Shown: positions 54,700-64,000 of the stretch, piece by piece | Layout: every line of letters starts with the position of its first letter | Position numbering within the stretch: the stretch's first letter is position 1 | Assembly (NCBI GenBank): GCA_015178975.1 | Contig: WHVD01000004.1 | Span: 62,001 to 126,000, forward strand | DNA: 64,000 nucleotides | Direction: 5' to 3' | DNA from: Hysterangium stoloniferum | Lineage: Eukaryota > Basidiomycota > Agaricomycetes > Hysterangiales > Hysterangiaceae | Notes under the pieces: model-generated | Seen by the model: the letters and a program-made list of their open reading frames with translations, nothing else | The model's database searches: none | Told to the model about the DNA's origin: nothing | Translations under genes and position numbers: made by a program

Positions 54700-55371
54700 T
54701 TAAGGGGGAGCGATGGTTGAAGGATTGTTGTGTCCTTCCATTCTCCTCCATTCCTGCCGTGTCTGCCTTGAAGGAACATTATCCCTAGCACCCATCTTCC
54801 GCTGTCCTTCTAAGTACTCCTCCCTCCTCTTCCACTTGAGTGTTTTCAATTCCTCCTGGACCTGTGCAGAGAAAGCCTCAGACTGCCATTTTTTCCTGAT
54901 CTCCTCTTCAGTAGAAGGGAAAATACTACGAGAAGGTGGGGGGGTTTCACTCCATGTTCCTGAGGGAGCCCCCCAAGTACCAGAGGACAGGGGCATAGCT
55001 TTTGAAATGGAGTCCGTTTGTGTATGGTGCATGGACGATGAGGTCTCCTCCATGTGCTTGACAATTTCTGTTCGAGGTGGTGGGGAAGGAGGAACTGTTG
55101 TTTGGGGTCGAGGTATTCTTTTAAAATTGGGAAATCGAGGTCTGGGGAGAGGAGCGTATGGAGTGAAAGGGGTTTTGTTCCCTGAGTCGGTGGACGTTCC
55201 CGCTGTGTTGTCCTGTGTGGCGGAGGGTATTGACAAAGACATTCCAGAATTACCCATGGAGTGCTCAACCTTTTCAGTACGAGACAACGTGATAGAAGTA
55301 TTAATAGGTTGGGATCGTGGTATTCTTTTGAAATTGGGGAACTTGGGTTTGGGTTGTTGCTCCTGCGACAT
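54700..55371 (-). CDS. accessory ORF 1 of the minus-strand gypsy (223 aa), unknown
   Basis: Begins MSQEQQPKPKFPNFKRIPR about 200 bases after the chromodomain. It has two copies of the motif PxFPNFKRIPR (residues 9-19 and about 79-89), each followed by a Ser/Thr/Pro-rich stretch and a short R-T-E-(K/I)-V-(E/K)-H motif, so the N-terminal 110 residues are an internal duplication. The C-terminus is strongly charged and helical (EEEIRKKWQSEAFSAQVQEE, KWKRREEYLEGQRKMG), a possible coiled coil. The frame is intact although neighbouring pol is broken. A nucleic-acid-binding or capsid-related role is possible but unproven. Confidence 0.55.
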   Translation of the reverse strand: MSQEQQPKPKFPNFKRIPRSQPINTSITLSRTEKVEHSMGNSGMSLSIPSATQDNTAGTSTDSGNKTPFTPYAPLPRPRFPNFKRIPRPQTTVPPSPPPRTEIVKHMEETSSSMHHTQTDSISKAMPLSSGTWGAPSGTWSETPPPSRSIFPSTEEEIRKKWQSEAFSAQVQEELKTLKWKRREEYLEGQRKMGARDNVPSRQTRQEWRRMEGHNNPSTIAPP

Positions 55372-55566
55372 AGTGTACTGATTTGAGAGGTTGATGTGGA
55401 GGAAAGAGATAGGGGGATGAAATTTTTCTTTGGCGGATTTACGTATTTTATATTAATTTCAAGCTCTGCTCGGTTATTGAGGTGAAAGGCTGAGGGGGAT
55501 GAAAGTGAGGGGTAGAGTTAGAAGTAAATAAACAGTGTTGTCGTCGTGAGAAGGTGAAATGATCGT

Positions 55567-55691
55567 TAGATTCGATAAATAGTTTTGTAAGCTCTCAGAA
55601 GAGCAGGGGCATTACGAAGGTCGTTGCCGTTTAACCAGGTGTCCTCTTCAGGTGCATAACCTTTCCATTGAACTTGGAAAAGGAGTCAATT
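55567..55691 (-). pseudogene. chromodomain of the minus-strand gypsy
   Basis: Translated minus strand gives FQVQWKGYAPEEDTWLNGND and RNAPALLRAYKTIYRI, a chromodomain with the aromatic WKGY and EDTW elements. It is separated from the integrase frame by a stop after GHKKH at 55692. Confidence 0.8.
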
Positions 55692-56522
55692 TCAATGTTT
55701 TTTGTGCCCTACTATAGCTTCTACTTCATACTCCTCGTCATTATGATTGAGTTCCCGAGGATTCTCGAGTAGCTCCCTGGATCTGAATTCCTTAGGGGAG
55801 AGATGGTACCTTTTAAGATGGTCTCGGTTGATCACTAGGTGTAATTGATATTCTGAGGGAATGTGAAGTCGAAAGACTTGAGAATTGATCTTCTCCAAGA
55901 CTTCGAACGGCCCTATCTGTCTTTGTATAAGTTTCCTTCTGGGTCCTTTGGCTTCGATGAGCTCGAGGGAATGGGGATTGATCAGAACATAATCTCCCTC
56001 TGAGATATCTTCCACCAATCTCCTTTTCTAATTGTAGCTGTGGGCTTGCATTTCTTGTGCTCACGCAATTGAATCCCATGCTACCTGCCGATGGTTTTCC
56101 AATTCTAAGATCCATTGGTCAGCTAAGGGGCTATCCGATAATTCTCTGGGAACCACAGGGTGGTCCCCTCCTAGACAGTGAGACATTCCTCTCAGTAAGT
56201 ATCCCATCAGGAAAAAGGCCAGCGCGTAGCTTGTTGAACTTTGAACCGTCGAATTGTAGGTATGAGCCACCACTTGAGTCCATTTAGACCATTCCTCCTT
56301 CGAAGAAGCACAGTACGCTCTGAGCATTTGCTCAACGATAGCATTGGTGTTCTCCATTTGACCATTGGTTTGAGGATGATGGGACGAGGATACCGCAAGG
56401 GCACTTCCATATACCTTGCAGACCTCTCTCCAGAACCTACAGGTCCACCTCTTGTCTTGATCACAGATTATCCTCGAAGGTAGGCTGAAAGGAGCGGCCA
56501 CTTAATTCGCAAAGATTCACGT
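55692..56522 (-). pseudogene. integrase core (second part) and C-terminus of the minus-strand gypsy
   Basis: From 56522, after the nested chromovirus: LPSRIICDQDKRWTCRFWREV (second catalytic Asp), SSHHPQTNGQMENTNAIVEQ (catalytic Glu), YNSTVQSSTSYALAFFLMG. A frameshift lies near 56030. The C-terminal domain at 56018-55692 has EGDYVLINPHSLEL, RRKLIQRQIGPFEVLEKI and LHLVINRDHLKRYH. Confidence 0.88.
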
Positions 56523-56527
56523 GAATC

Positions 56528-56856
56528 TGTAAGGGGACAAGTCATTCACACTTTATTTTCCGATTAGTACCCCCCAGATTATGCTCTATTGTCTATTCCA
56601 TTTTATTACCTCCCCATTACAGGACACCTTATTCTTTATAGGATACATTGAACTAATGTATGAGGGCGCTTAAGGCGTGGGAAAATATGCTGTGTACTGT
56701 ATAGCTGACATGTCACACTTAGTAGAGTTTCCTTAGACTTTTCTCTTTGGATTTCCTCTACTAGGTGAGTAGATAGTTGTCTTGTATTTAGTTACTTATA
56801 TATCTCTTTGGATTTCCTCTACTAGTGTGATACCCACTATCAGGGTTGCCCTTACA
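56528..56856 (+). repeat. 5' LTR of chromovirus C (329 bp)
   Basis: TGTAAGGGGACAAG to TTGCCCTTACA. It contains a tandem duplication of CTCTTTGGATTTCCTCTACT (near 56743 and 56801) not found in the 3' LTR. AGACTTTTCT at 56735-56744, about 40 bases after GTATAG, is a candidate RNA start. Confidence 0.93.
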
Positions 56857-56858
56857 GT

Positions 56859-56868
56859 AGAAAAGTCT
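56859..56868 (+). promoter_or_regulatory. putative self-priming site of chromovirus C
   Basis: AGAAAAGTCT starts two bases after the 5' LTR and is the exact reverse complement of AGACTTTTCT inside it (56735-56744). This arrangement is known from Tf1/sushi-group elements. The 3' LTR copy has one mismatch (AGAATTTTCT). Confidence 0.6.
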
Positions 56869-56972
56869 CATAGTCTTCTAGGACCGGCTGCGATTGCTAC
56901 TACGAGTAAAAGACATAGTAAACTCACGACCCCTCCTTATATTCCGCACATCACCCCACCTCGTGTTTTGGG

Positions 56973-58187
56973 ATGTCTCTGCCTCCAGAGCTCGAGCAGT
57001 GCCTGCAAGGCATGGAACAGAACACTCAGGATAGCGTCAAAGCTCTTACAGATCTCATTATGCAACTCCAACTCACCATTAGCAATCTCGCAAATTCCAC
57101 ACTCCCCACTTCGTCAACCACACCCTCTACTCATCCTTTAAACCCAGTCGCCGCATCCACCCTATCTCTCACAATGTCAGTCCGAACGACGTTCATCCAA
57201 AAGGTTTGAAACCGGGTGACTTCGATGGCAATAGAGACCGTGGCCGCAATTTTCTACATTCTTGCTACACCTATATGATGCTGTGCCCTGAAGACTTCCC
57301 AGATGACAACACACATATCCTTTGGGTCTTGACTTTCATGAAAACTGGCCAAGCTGCAACTTGGGCAAGCAAGGTGATCCTGAGGCACCATGCTAAAGGA
57401 GTTATGTTTGTGGACTGGGGTGATTTTCAGACTCAATTCGAAGCGGAGTTCTACCTGCAATTTGAACAAGAGGCCACCACCAGTCGACTCAGCTCTATGG
57501 TGTATTTTCAAGGTACCCGGCATATTGACCTCTACATCAATGAGTTCCGAGAAATGGCCTGCAAGGCAGAGTACACCGGCACCCCCACGGTCATGGCATT
57601 CAGAGCAGGTCTAAACTGCAGCGTCGAACGACAAGTCACAACCATGACGGTCAGTCACCCAGGCAACAGCAACCTCGACGGCTGGTTTGAGACCACACAC
57701 ATTGCAGCGCAAGCCCAGATGGCCAGCAACACTTTCCAGCAGTCGCTCCAGCGTCAAAACTTACCTTCGAGAACACCAGTCATTTCATCAATGACCAGGT
57801 CACATTCGCACTTGATCCCCACACCCCCTCGCATCAACTACGCACCACCGCCAGGGCCACCCCCCGGACTTCCCTTCCAGACTCCGTCGACACAGCGGGG
57901 GTCCGCAATCAGAACCATGCCTATGGAAGTGGACTGGGCGTGTCGTACACAGCAACACCTCCCTCTCAATACCTGTCATAAGTGTGGACAGGTGGGTCAT
58001 TGGGCACATTGATTGTCCAGAGATAAGGGAAATCCTCTGTTTCCTAGCAGAAGACCCAGACGACCTGTCAGCATTCACTCAAGATATATTGGCACTAGAG
58101 GATGCAGGCCAGATTTCCAATATGGACAAGGAGTCACCCCCACTGGGACAGTCGGTGGAACAGGGTGTTCCCCCCAGCAATGAGTGA
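56973..58187 (+). pseudogene. chromovirus C gag
   Basis: Starts MSLPPELEQCLQGMEQ at 56973. A frameshift near 57200 leads to 57206-58012: LKPGDFDGNRDRGRNFL, FMKTGQAATWASKVI, WGDFQTQFEAEFYLQFEQE, YINEFREMACKAEYTG, the retrotransposon gag domain. The zinc knuckle CHKCGQVGHWAH is broken at the last Cys by a frameshift (HIDCPEIREI in the next frame). Confidence 0.9.
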
Positions 58188-58335
58188 AGGATGTGCCCTC
58201 ATTGCTTATTCATGACCAACTTCACAGTGTAACGATAGATAAGATAGAGCCCCAATACACTCCTTCTACTCATGCTGAAACTGTGAAACCAATAGTCACA
58301 TCTAATCTCCCAAAACCCTACACCCGTCTCCCGGA

Positions 58336-58785
58336 GTGGGAGTGGAGGTTGCCATCCACCTACATCATATGTTCAACCCCCTCAACCAATTCCTTGTCTT
58401 GTCGATTCAGATTCAGGCAACAGACACTGCTGAGATCCACACCCTGAGCGCTCTTTTAGATTGTGGTGCTACAGGACTATTCATTGACAGGGACTTTGTT
58501 AAAAAGAAGCGCCTCACCACTTGTTCCCTCACTCATCCAATTCCCATCCTCAATGTTGATGGCACTCACAATGAGGCAGGTGCTATCATGGAAGTAGTTG
58601 ACCTCATCCTGCATCATAAGGATCATTATGAGTGTGCTGCCTTTGCAGTCACCAGTTTGAATCGCCACAAGATGCTTCTTGGATTCACCTGGCTGCAACA
58701 GCACAACCCAGAGGTGGATTGGTCAACAGGCAAATGCCGGACTTGCCAATTGGCAAGAGTTAAAGGAAGAGCATCGGGCAGCTGA
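58336..58785 (+). pseudogene. chromovirus C aspartic protease
   Basis: ALLDCGATGLFIDRDFV is the active site (the family has DSGAT or DTGAT), followed by HKMLLGFTWLQQHNPEVDW, the usual conserved end. Cleaves the polyprotein. It overlaps the RT frame, so a frameshift separates it from RT. Confidence 0.85.
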
Positions 58786-60400
58786 AAAGCTTCAGTTTTG
58801 TTGTACCGGGCCATTACCGATGCCCACCACTCCTATAGAAGATGATTCAATAATGGAGGGAGAGGTAGAAGAAGATACTGAGGAAGATACTGATCTTTGG
58901 GAGGATGGAGACCGTATTTGGGTGGCCTCACTTCTCCCAGAAGAAGAGTTTATTCGTGCAAGTACCACCACCTCTCAGCATCTTGCAGAAGCATTTTGTC
59001 GTAATTCCCAACCAACAACTTCAGGTAAGGGATCAGTACAAGATCAAATTCCTGTATACCTGCATGAATATGTGGACATCTTTTCCAAGGCCTCCTTTGA
59101 CAGGCTCCCTGACCAGAAATCCTGGGACCATGCCATTGAACTGGTACCAGATGCCAAACCTTCGTCTTGCAAGGTGTACCCTTTAGCTCCAAATGAACAG
59201 GCAGAGCTTGATGCCTTCCTTCAAGAGAACCTATCCACAGGCCGTATCCAACCCTCAAAGTCACCCATGGCTTCCCCAGTTTTCTTTATTAAGAAAAAGG
59301 ATGGGTCCCTTCGTTTAGTACAGGACTATCGTGTTCTCAATGCTGTCACTATCAAAAAATGATACCCCCTTCCTTTGATCTCTGACCTTATCAATCAGCT
59401 ACGTGGAGCTTGCTATTTCACCAAATTAGATGTATGATGGGGCTATAGCAATGTAAGGATCAAGAAAGGGGATGAATGGAAAGCAGCCTTTTGCACCAAC
59501 TGGGGATTGTTTGAACCCCTTGTTATGTTTTTTGGACTCACCAATAGCCCCTCCACCTTCCAGATAATGATGAATGACATTTTCCATGACCTCATCATGG
59601 AGGGTGTAGTGGTCATTTATCTGGATGACATTTTGATATTCACCAAAACACTGCAAGAGCACTACCGTGTGTCACATCTAGTCATGCAACGGCTACGCCA
59701 GCATAAACTCTATCTCAGGCCAGAGAAGTGTAAATTTGAGAAGACCAAGATTGAGTATTTGAGACTCATTATTTCAGGGGGTCAGGTGGAGATGGATCCA
59801 ATCAAAGTGGCTGGTGTAGCAGAATGGCCAACCCCAGGTAGCTGTAAGGAAGTACAGTCCTTCCTAGGGTTTGCCAACTTCTACCGACGCTTCATCAAGG
59901 ACTTCTCCCACCATGCACGTCCCTTGTTTGATCTCACCAAAAAGGATCAGCCTTGGAAGTGGGACAAAGAGGAAGTGAGTGTCTTCCACACTCTCAAGCA
60001 TCTGGTGACTTCAGCACCAGTTCTTGCCTTTGAAAAAGATGGCCTTCCATACCGTATTGAGGCTGACAGTTCAGACTTTGCCACAGGGGCAGTACTGTCT
60101 CAGCAGTCACAGGAGGATGGCAAGTGGCATCCCATTGCATTCTACTCCAAAAGTCTCAATGAGGTGGAACACAATTATGACATTCATGATAAGGCATCAC
60201 TTTGTAGAAGGTGCTGAGCATAAGTTCGAGATCTGGACAGACCATAAGAACCTGGAATACCTTCGCACATCCAAGAAGTTGAACCGGAGCCAAGCCAGAT
60301 GGTCACTTTATTTGGCACAGTTTGACTTTAGATGCATCATCGTCCAGGAGCCTCTATGGGAAAATCAGATGCTCTATCCAGACGTGCTGACCATGGTTCT
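58679..60400 (+). pseudogene. chromovirus C reverse transcriptase and RNase H
   Basis: RT N-terminus 58679-59362 ([45 protein letters not shown]). TGA at 59360-59362, TGA at 59435-59437, then 59507-60217 with FFGLTNSPSTFQIMMNDIF, the catalytic IYLDDILIF and [15 protein letters not shown]; RNase H begins [19 protein letters not shown] frameshift near 60200 leads to [17 protein letters not shown]. Two nonsense codons and one frameshift inactivate it. Confidence 0.92.
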
Positions 60401-61498
60401 ATTGCAGAAGACAACAAGGATAGGGTACTCCTCCAACCAGAATTGTTTGCTATTCGAGCATTAGAAGGGGTGGAGGTTTATGGTGAAGAATGGGACATCC
60501 TGAAGGATGTCCTGAAAGGCTTGAAGGAGTCAACCCCAGAAGATGCAGTGGAGAATGCCATTCAGGAGATGTGCAAGACTAGAAGCAGGTCTATACAGTC
60601 CTCAGAGTGGTCAGAATCAGAGGGACTACTCCTGTTTTGTGGTAAGGTATATGTTCCAGACCATTTGGATCTCCACTGCCGCATTATGGCCCAACATCAC
60701 GATACCAAGGTAACAGGCCACCCAGGCAGGTGGAAGACTTTAGAACTCATTTCCAGGAATTCCTGGTGGCCCCAAATGTCCAGACATGTAGGACTCTATG
60801 CCAAGACTTGTGATGTGTGCTTGCAGACCAAGACCATCCGGCATAAACCTATGGGTCAGCTGCATCCATTGCCAATCCCCAGTCAATGCTGGGAAGTGAT
60901 CAGTGTGGACTTCATTACGGAACTGCCAGAGGCCCATGGTTGTGATGTGATTATGAATGTGGTTGACTCACTCTCGAAACGGGCACACTTCATCCCTACC
61001 ATGACCACATTGTCAGCAGCAGGTGCAGCACGTCTTTTCCTACAGCATGTCTGGAAATTACATGGTTTGCCAATGAAGGTGGTTTCTGACCAGGGCTCAC
61101 AGTTTGTGGTGGAATTCACCAAGGAACTCTACCGCTTGCTTGGCATCAAGATAGCCTCCTCCACTGCCTATCATCCTCAGATAGATGGACAGACAGAATG
61201 TCTCAACATGGAACTAGAGCAATACATACGGGTGTTCACAAATGAGCGACAGGATGACTGGGATGAATTACTCCCCTTGGCAGAGTTCCAATACAATAAC
61301 CACATCCATTCTTCCACACAACACACACCATTCATGGTTGACACTGGTCATCATCCGTGCATGGGTTTTGAACCACACCAGGTGCCATCTAGATTGGAAT
61401 CCATAAATGAACTTAAAGAGCATATGGCAGATGCTTTGCAGGAAGCTAGGGCTGCCTTGCAGAAATCAAAAGATGATATGGTGAGATACTATAACTGA
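60332..61498 (+). pseudogene. chromovirus C integrase
   Basis: Open frame of 388 codons: zinc finger (HHDTKVTGHPGRWKTLELI, YAKTCDVCLQTK), catalytic Asp in SVDFITELP, Asp in VVSDQGSQF, Glu in HPQIDGQTECLNMELEQ; DDE intact. It ends at TGA (61496-61498) before a GPF/Y-type C-terminal domain (HQRLGPFMVERAV, near 61585). Confidence 0.92.
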
Positions 61499-62040
61499 CG
61501 ACGAGAACCCACTCCAGTCTATCATCCAGGAGATAAGGTGTTTTTGGATGCAAGTAATCTAACTCCTACCTGACCATCAGCCAAACTGGCACACCAGCGT
61601 TTGGGCCCCTTCATGGTAGAAAGGGCAGTGGGCACACATGCAAATCAACTGCATTTACCTCAAAAACTCAAGCATTTACACCCAGTTTTCCCTGTTGTTA
61701 AACTCATGCTTGCTCCAGTGGACCCATTTCTAGGCCGTCCTAAACCCTACCCCCCCACCCCCCCAATCTTGTAGGTAACCAAGAGGAATATGAGGTGGAG
61801 GAGGTCCTGGATAGCAGGATGCACTACAGAAAGTTTCAGTATCTTATCAAATGGAGAGGTTATGGATATGAGGACAATGAGTGGGTGGATGCCAAGGATG
61901 TCCATGCACTGGAACTGGTAGCAGAGTTTCATCGACTACACTCAGGTGCACCCAGACCCATTCAGGAGAAAGACTTTGCCATTTTCAGGGACCCCAAGGT
62001 GAGGTTGGATAACACTTGTGTGTCAGGGCACCACACCTAA
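61499..62040 (+). pseudogene. chromovirus C integrase C-terminus and chromodomain
   Basis: 61499-61773: PVYHPGDKVFLDASNL, stop, LGPFMVERAVGTHANQLHL. After a C-rich slippage-prone run and TAG near 61770, the chromodomain at 61795-62040 reads EEVLDSRMHYRKFQYLIKWRGYG, DNEWVDAKDV. The last codon is at 62040, 12 bases before the 3' LTR. Confidence 0.88.
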
Positions 62041-62125
62041 ATGGGTGGGTGATGTAAGGGGACAAGTCATTCACACTTTATTTTCCACAGATTAGTACCC
62101 CCCAGATTATGCTCTATTGTCTATT

Positions 62126-62325
62126 TGTTAAGAACTAAAAACTGACTAATGTCAGTGGCCGACAGGGACCGATCGGAAGGACTTGGCTTCAGCTTATGTG
62201 CTGCGCCCTCACAGCGTCGGGGGACCGATGGCCTCCGAGATATCGCCTTGATTGAAGAAGGATAACTACGATGATATACCATCGGTTACCGTCGGCGTGC
62301 GAAGGGTTGCGACACAGTTGTAACA
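62126..62325 (-). repeat. internally deleted solo LTR (200 bp)
   Basis: Ends TGTTAAGAACT and CAGTTGTAACA with a perfect target duplication CTATT (62121-62125, 62326-62330). It matches the two ends of the 754 bp family but lacks the middle. Minus orientation by the ATAAGCTGAAGCC core near 62190. Confidence 0.92.
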
Positions 62326-62436
62326 CTATTCCAGTTTATTACCTCCCCATTACAGGACACCTTATTCTTTATAGGATACATTGAACTGATGTATGAGGGC
62401 ACTTAAGGCGTGGGAAAATATGCTGTGTACTGTATA

Positions 62437-63113
62437 GGAGGGTGTTTATAATTACTATAATCTCAAATATTTACTAATAAAAGTCTTATTTTTACAAAAC
62501 TCCATCTTTAAATAGTGATATCTATTCTGAAACAATTATATCATCAAAAAACAACCATCAGAAATAGTTCTCCATATTACATCTTATACAACCCATTAGT
62601 TATTTAACAAATTCCATTGTATATAATTTCCTTCCTTTTACAGATGCCTACTAATACTTTTATTAGTACTTTGTTTTTTAAAAGTTGTAATGAAGTTATT
62701 TCCATGTAAAATATGTAAAATATTATTGGAAATTTTTCATACCACAGCTGTCTTTGTTAAGTAAAACCCCCTATATATTCTGGGTATGTTGAATCAAGTA
62801 GAAATCTGCTTAGATTGACAGATCTATTCCGAAGTAATACATATGTATTTAGAGGTGCCAATGATATACATATGCATGGAATGGACTATTTAAAGGTATC
62901 TATTTTTTTAAAAGTATTAGTGTTTCAAACTACTAATTTTTTTTATTGTCTACTTGTGTCCGGAAAGATTCTTTAGTTTGTAATGTATGAGAGAGTTTAA
63001 AACTTTTTGAAAGTTTTAAAAACCAAATTATGTTTGAATCACATCTCAGATGTTTAAATGACCTTTAGAGTATATTAGAATTTGGTATACTTAATAGTTT
63101 TCAGATATCCTCC
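62437..63113. mobile_element. AT-rich insertion, probable MITE (677 bp)
   Basis: Enters the LTR at CTGTATA and leaves at ATAGCTG, so ATA (or TA) is duplicated. The ends GGAGGGT and ATATCCTCC are weakly inverted. The interior is very AT-rich without a reading frame. Class unknown. Confidence 0.6.
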
Positions 63114-63208
63114 ATAGCTGACATGTCACACCTAGTAGAGTTTCCTTAGAATTTTCTCTTTGGATTTCCTCTACTAGTGTGATACCCACTATTAGGGTTG
63201 CCCTTACA

Positions 63209-64000
63209 GAATCCTTCTGTGGATAGATCTGAAGTTGTGGGCTCACAAATTAAGAAACACGTGAGTTTATCCACAGTGACGAAGATGGCTGAGTAAGCAC
63301 CCTCTGCAGAAGGAGGCAATCCCGTAATCAGGTCCATCGAGACAACCTCAAATGGCCTTAAGGGTACATCTGCGGGTTGAAGAGCTCCTTGTTGAGTGGA
63401 ATGATCGACCTTAGTTTTCTGGCATATATGTCACAGCTGTGAGCATACGCCATGCAGTCATGCAACATCCTTGGCCAGAAGAAACGGTCCTTCATCAGCT
63501 GAAAGAGTCTGTGACCGCCTGCATGAGCTCCTTCGAAGGGGTTATCATGTATCAACTTGAGTATGGTTGACGTCATGCTGCTAGGAATGCAGATTCGACT
63601 TTTCCAGTCCGAATCTAGAAAGAACAATAGCTTATTCTTGCCAATGAAATAATGTGAAGGGGTAGCTACCATGTTTGGAGAAATAGGATTGGCAGCATAA
63701 TGATTTCTGAAGGCAGGATCTTTCTGGCATCCATCACAAAGTTCCTTAGCATAATTTTCATCAATTTCTATAAGCAATTGGGGATTCGAGAGAGTAAAAT
63801 TCGCCTCATCGATTTCATCATTCCTGGGAGGTTGTGCAAATCCCATTTTGTTTGGGGGACCTCTTCCATCATTCCGACTGGTTCAACTAACTCATGGTGA
63901 GTGAGAAAGACAGCCTTTTCCGCTGGTTTGTTCTCCCATAACATCTCGTTGTCATTCCGGTTGTGAGAATCTGCTACAATTGGTAAAAGGTCGTCTCTCG
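63209..64000 (-). pseudogene. RNase H end, integrase zinc finger and first catalytic part of the minus-strand gypsy
   Basis: 63846-63358: DENYAKELCDGCQKDPAF, SDWKSRICIPSSM, then HDNPFEGAHAGGHRLFQL and CMAYAHSCDIYARK, a degenerate H-H-C-C finger (second Cys pair reads CDIY instead of CxxC). 63337-63209: MDLITGLPPSAEGAYSAIFV with the first catalytic Asp, VTVDKLTCF, and then the nested chromovirus at 63208. Upstream to 64000 are short shifted frames of the RNase H/integrase linker; the element continues past the window. Confidence 0.85.

Larger units (their letters stand above)
56528..63208 (+). mobile_element. Ty3/gypsy chromovirus C, complete but inactive
   Basis: 5' LTR 56528-56856 and 3' LTR 62053-63208 (enlarged by two insertions), with perfect target duplication GAATC (56523-56527, 63209-63213) in the integrase of the minus-strand gypsy. 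Order: gag, protease, RT, RNase H, integrase, chromodomain. Without nested inserts it is about 5.8 kb. There are only a few stops and frameshifts, so it is among the younger insertions here. Confidence 0.95.
62053..63208 (+). repeat. 3' LTR of chromovirus C with two nested inserts
   Basis: Same ends as the 5' LTR. It is interrupted by a 200 bp solo LTR (62126-62325) and a 677 bp AT-rich element (62437-63113). Without them it is about 270 bp, shorter than the 5' LTR, which carries an internal duplication. Confidence 0.92.
52255..64000 (-). mobile_element. minus-strand Ty3/gypsy element with accessory ORFs (extends past window)
   Basis: Read on the minus strand from 64000: end of RNase H, integrase zinc finger (63846-63358), integrase core (63337-63209, then 56522-56061 after the nested chromovirus), integrase C-terminus (56018-55692), chromodomain (55691-55567), accessory ORFs (55371-52891), purine tract (GGGGGG beside 52866) and 3' LTR (52865-52255). 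It inserted into copia B. Confidence 0.85.

Overview
The window looks like a transposon graveyard from a filamentous fungus, most likely an agaricomycete. The reasons are chromodomain-bearing Ty3/gypsy elements of the Tf1/sushi type, DIRS-type elements with a tyrosine recombinase, gene fragments with canonical GT-AG introns of about 50-120 bp, and stop codons that look like CpG-to-TpG decay. That lineage is an inference: there is no rRNA, and no intact host gene was found. Almost every base can be assigned to a mobile element, a solo LTR or a duplicated host fragment. Exact target-site duplications (TSDs) let the nesting be read. || Layout. 1-4150: 3' half of gypsy copy A with its 3' LTR and, between pol and LTR, an intron-containing antisense gene. 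4151-7240: 3' half of a DIRS element (RNase H and tyrosine recombinase) with a solo LTR. 7241-19390: two units of a repeated host-like duplicon ('X'), the first split by a complete Ty1/copia element (8999-15268) that itself holds a 1.3 kb solo LTR. 19558-21456: fragment of UBA2 (SUMO-activating enzyme subunit 2), minus strand. 21457-24408: 5' half of a DIRS element (gag-like ORF and RT) with a solo LTR. 24414-34000: gypsy copy B, starting at its 5' LTR, broken in gag by a 3.2 kb foldback structure and near its 3' end by a solo LTR; it has a second copy of the antisense gene. 34001-37487: truncated LTR and DIRS copy B. 37488-50866: UBA2 pieces and three more X units carrying solo LTRs, a TA-flanked 821 bp DNA element, a palindromic duplication and a complete Tc1-like transposon. 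50867-52254: truncated copia copy B. 52255-64000: a minus-strand gypsy element whose pol is followed by unusual accessory ORFs and whose integrase is split by a nearly complete chromovirus (56528-63208). || How the parts relate. The 5' LTR at 24414 is preceded by GACTG in DIRS RT, and the 3' LTR ending at 4150 is followed by GACTG and the continuation of DIRS. The same insertion is therefore seen twice, from opposite ends, so a composite (DIRS with nested gypsy, plus X-X-UBA2) was duplicated. Shared solo-LTR and copia insertion sites and a shared pol frameshift support this. No element looks autonomous. || The most unusual items are: (1) an antisense, spliced, Zn2Cys6-like gene inside a gypsy element; (2) accessory ORFs after pol in the minus-strand gypsy; (3) Tf1-like self-priming complementarity in two gypsy families beside half-tRNA priming in copia; (4) the duplicated UBA2 fragments with near-reciprocal breakpoints; (5) the foldback structure whose arms include gag sequence.
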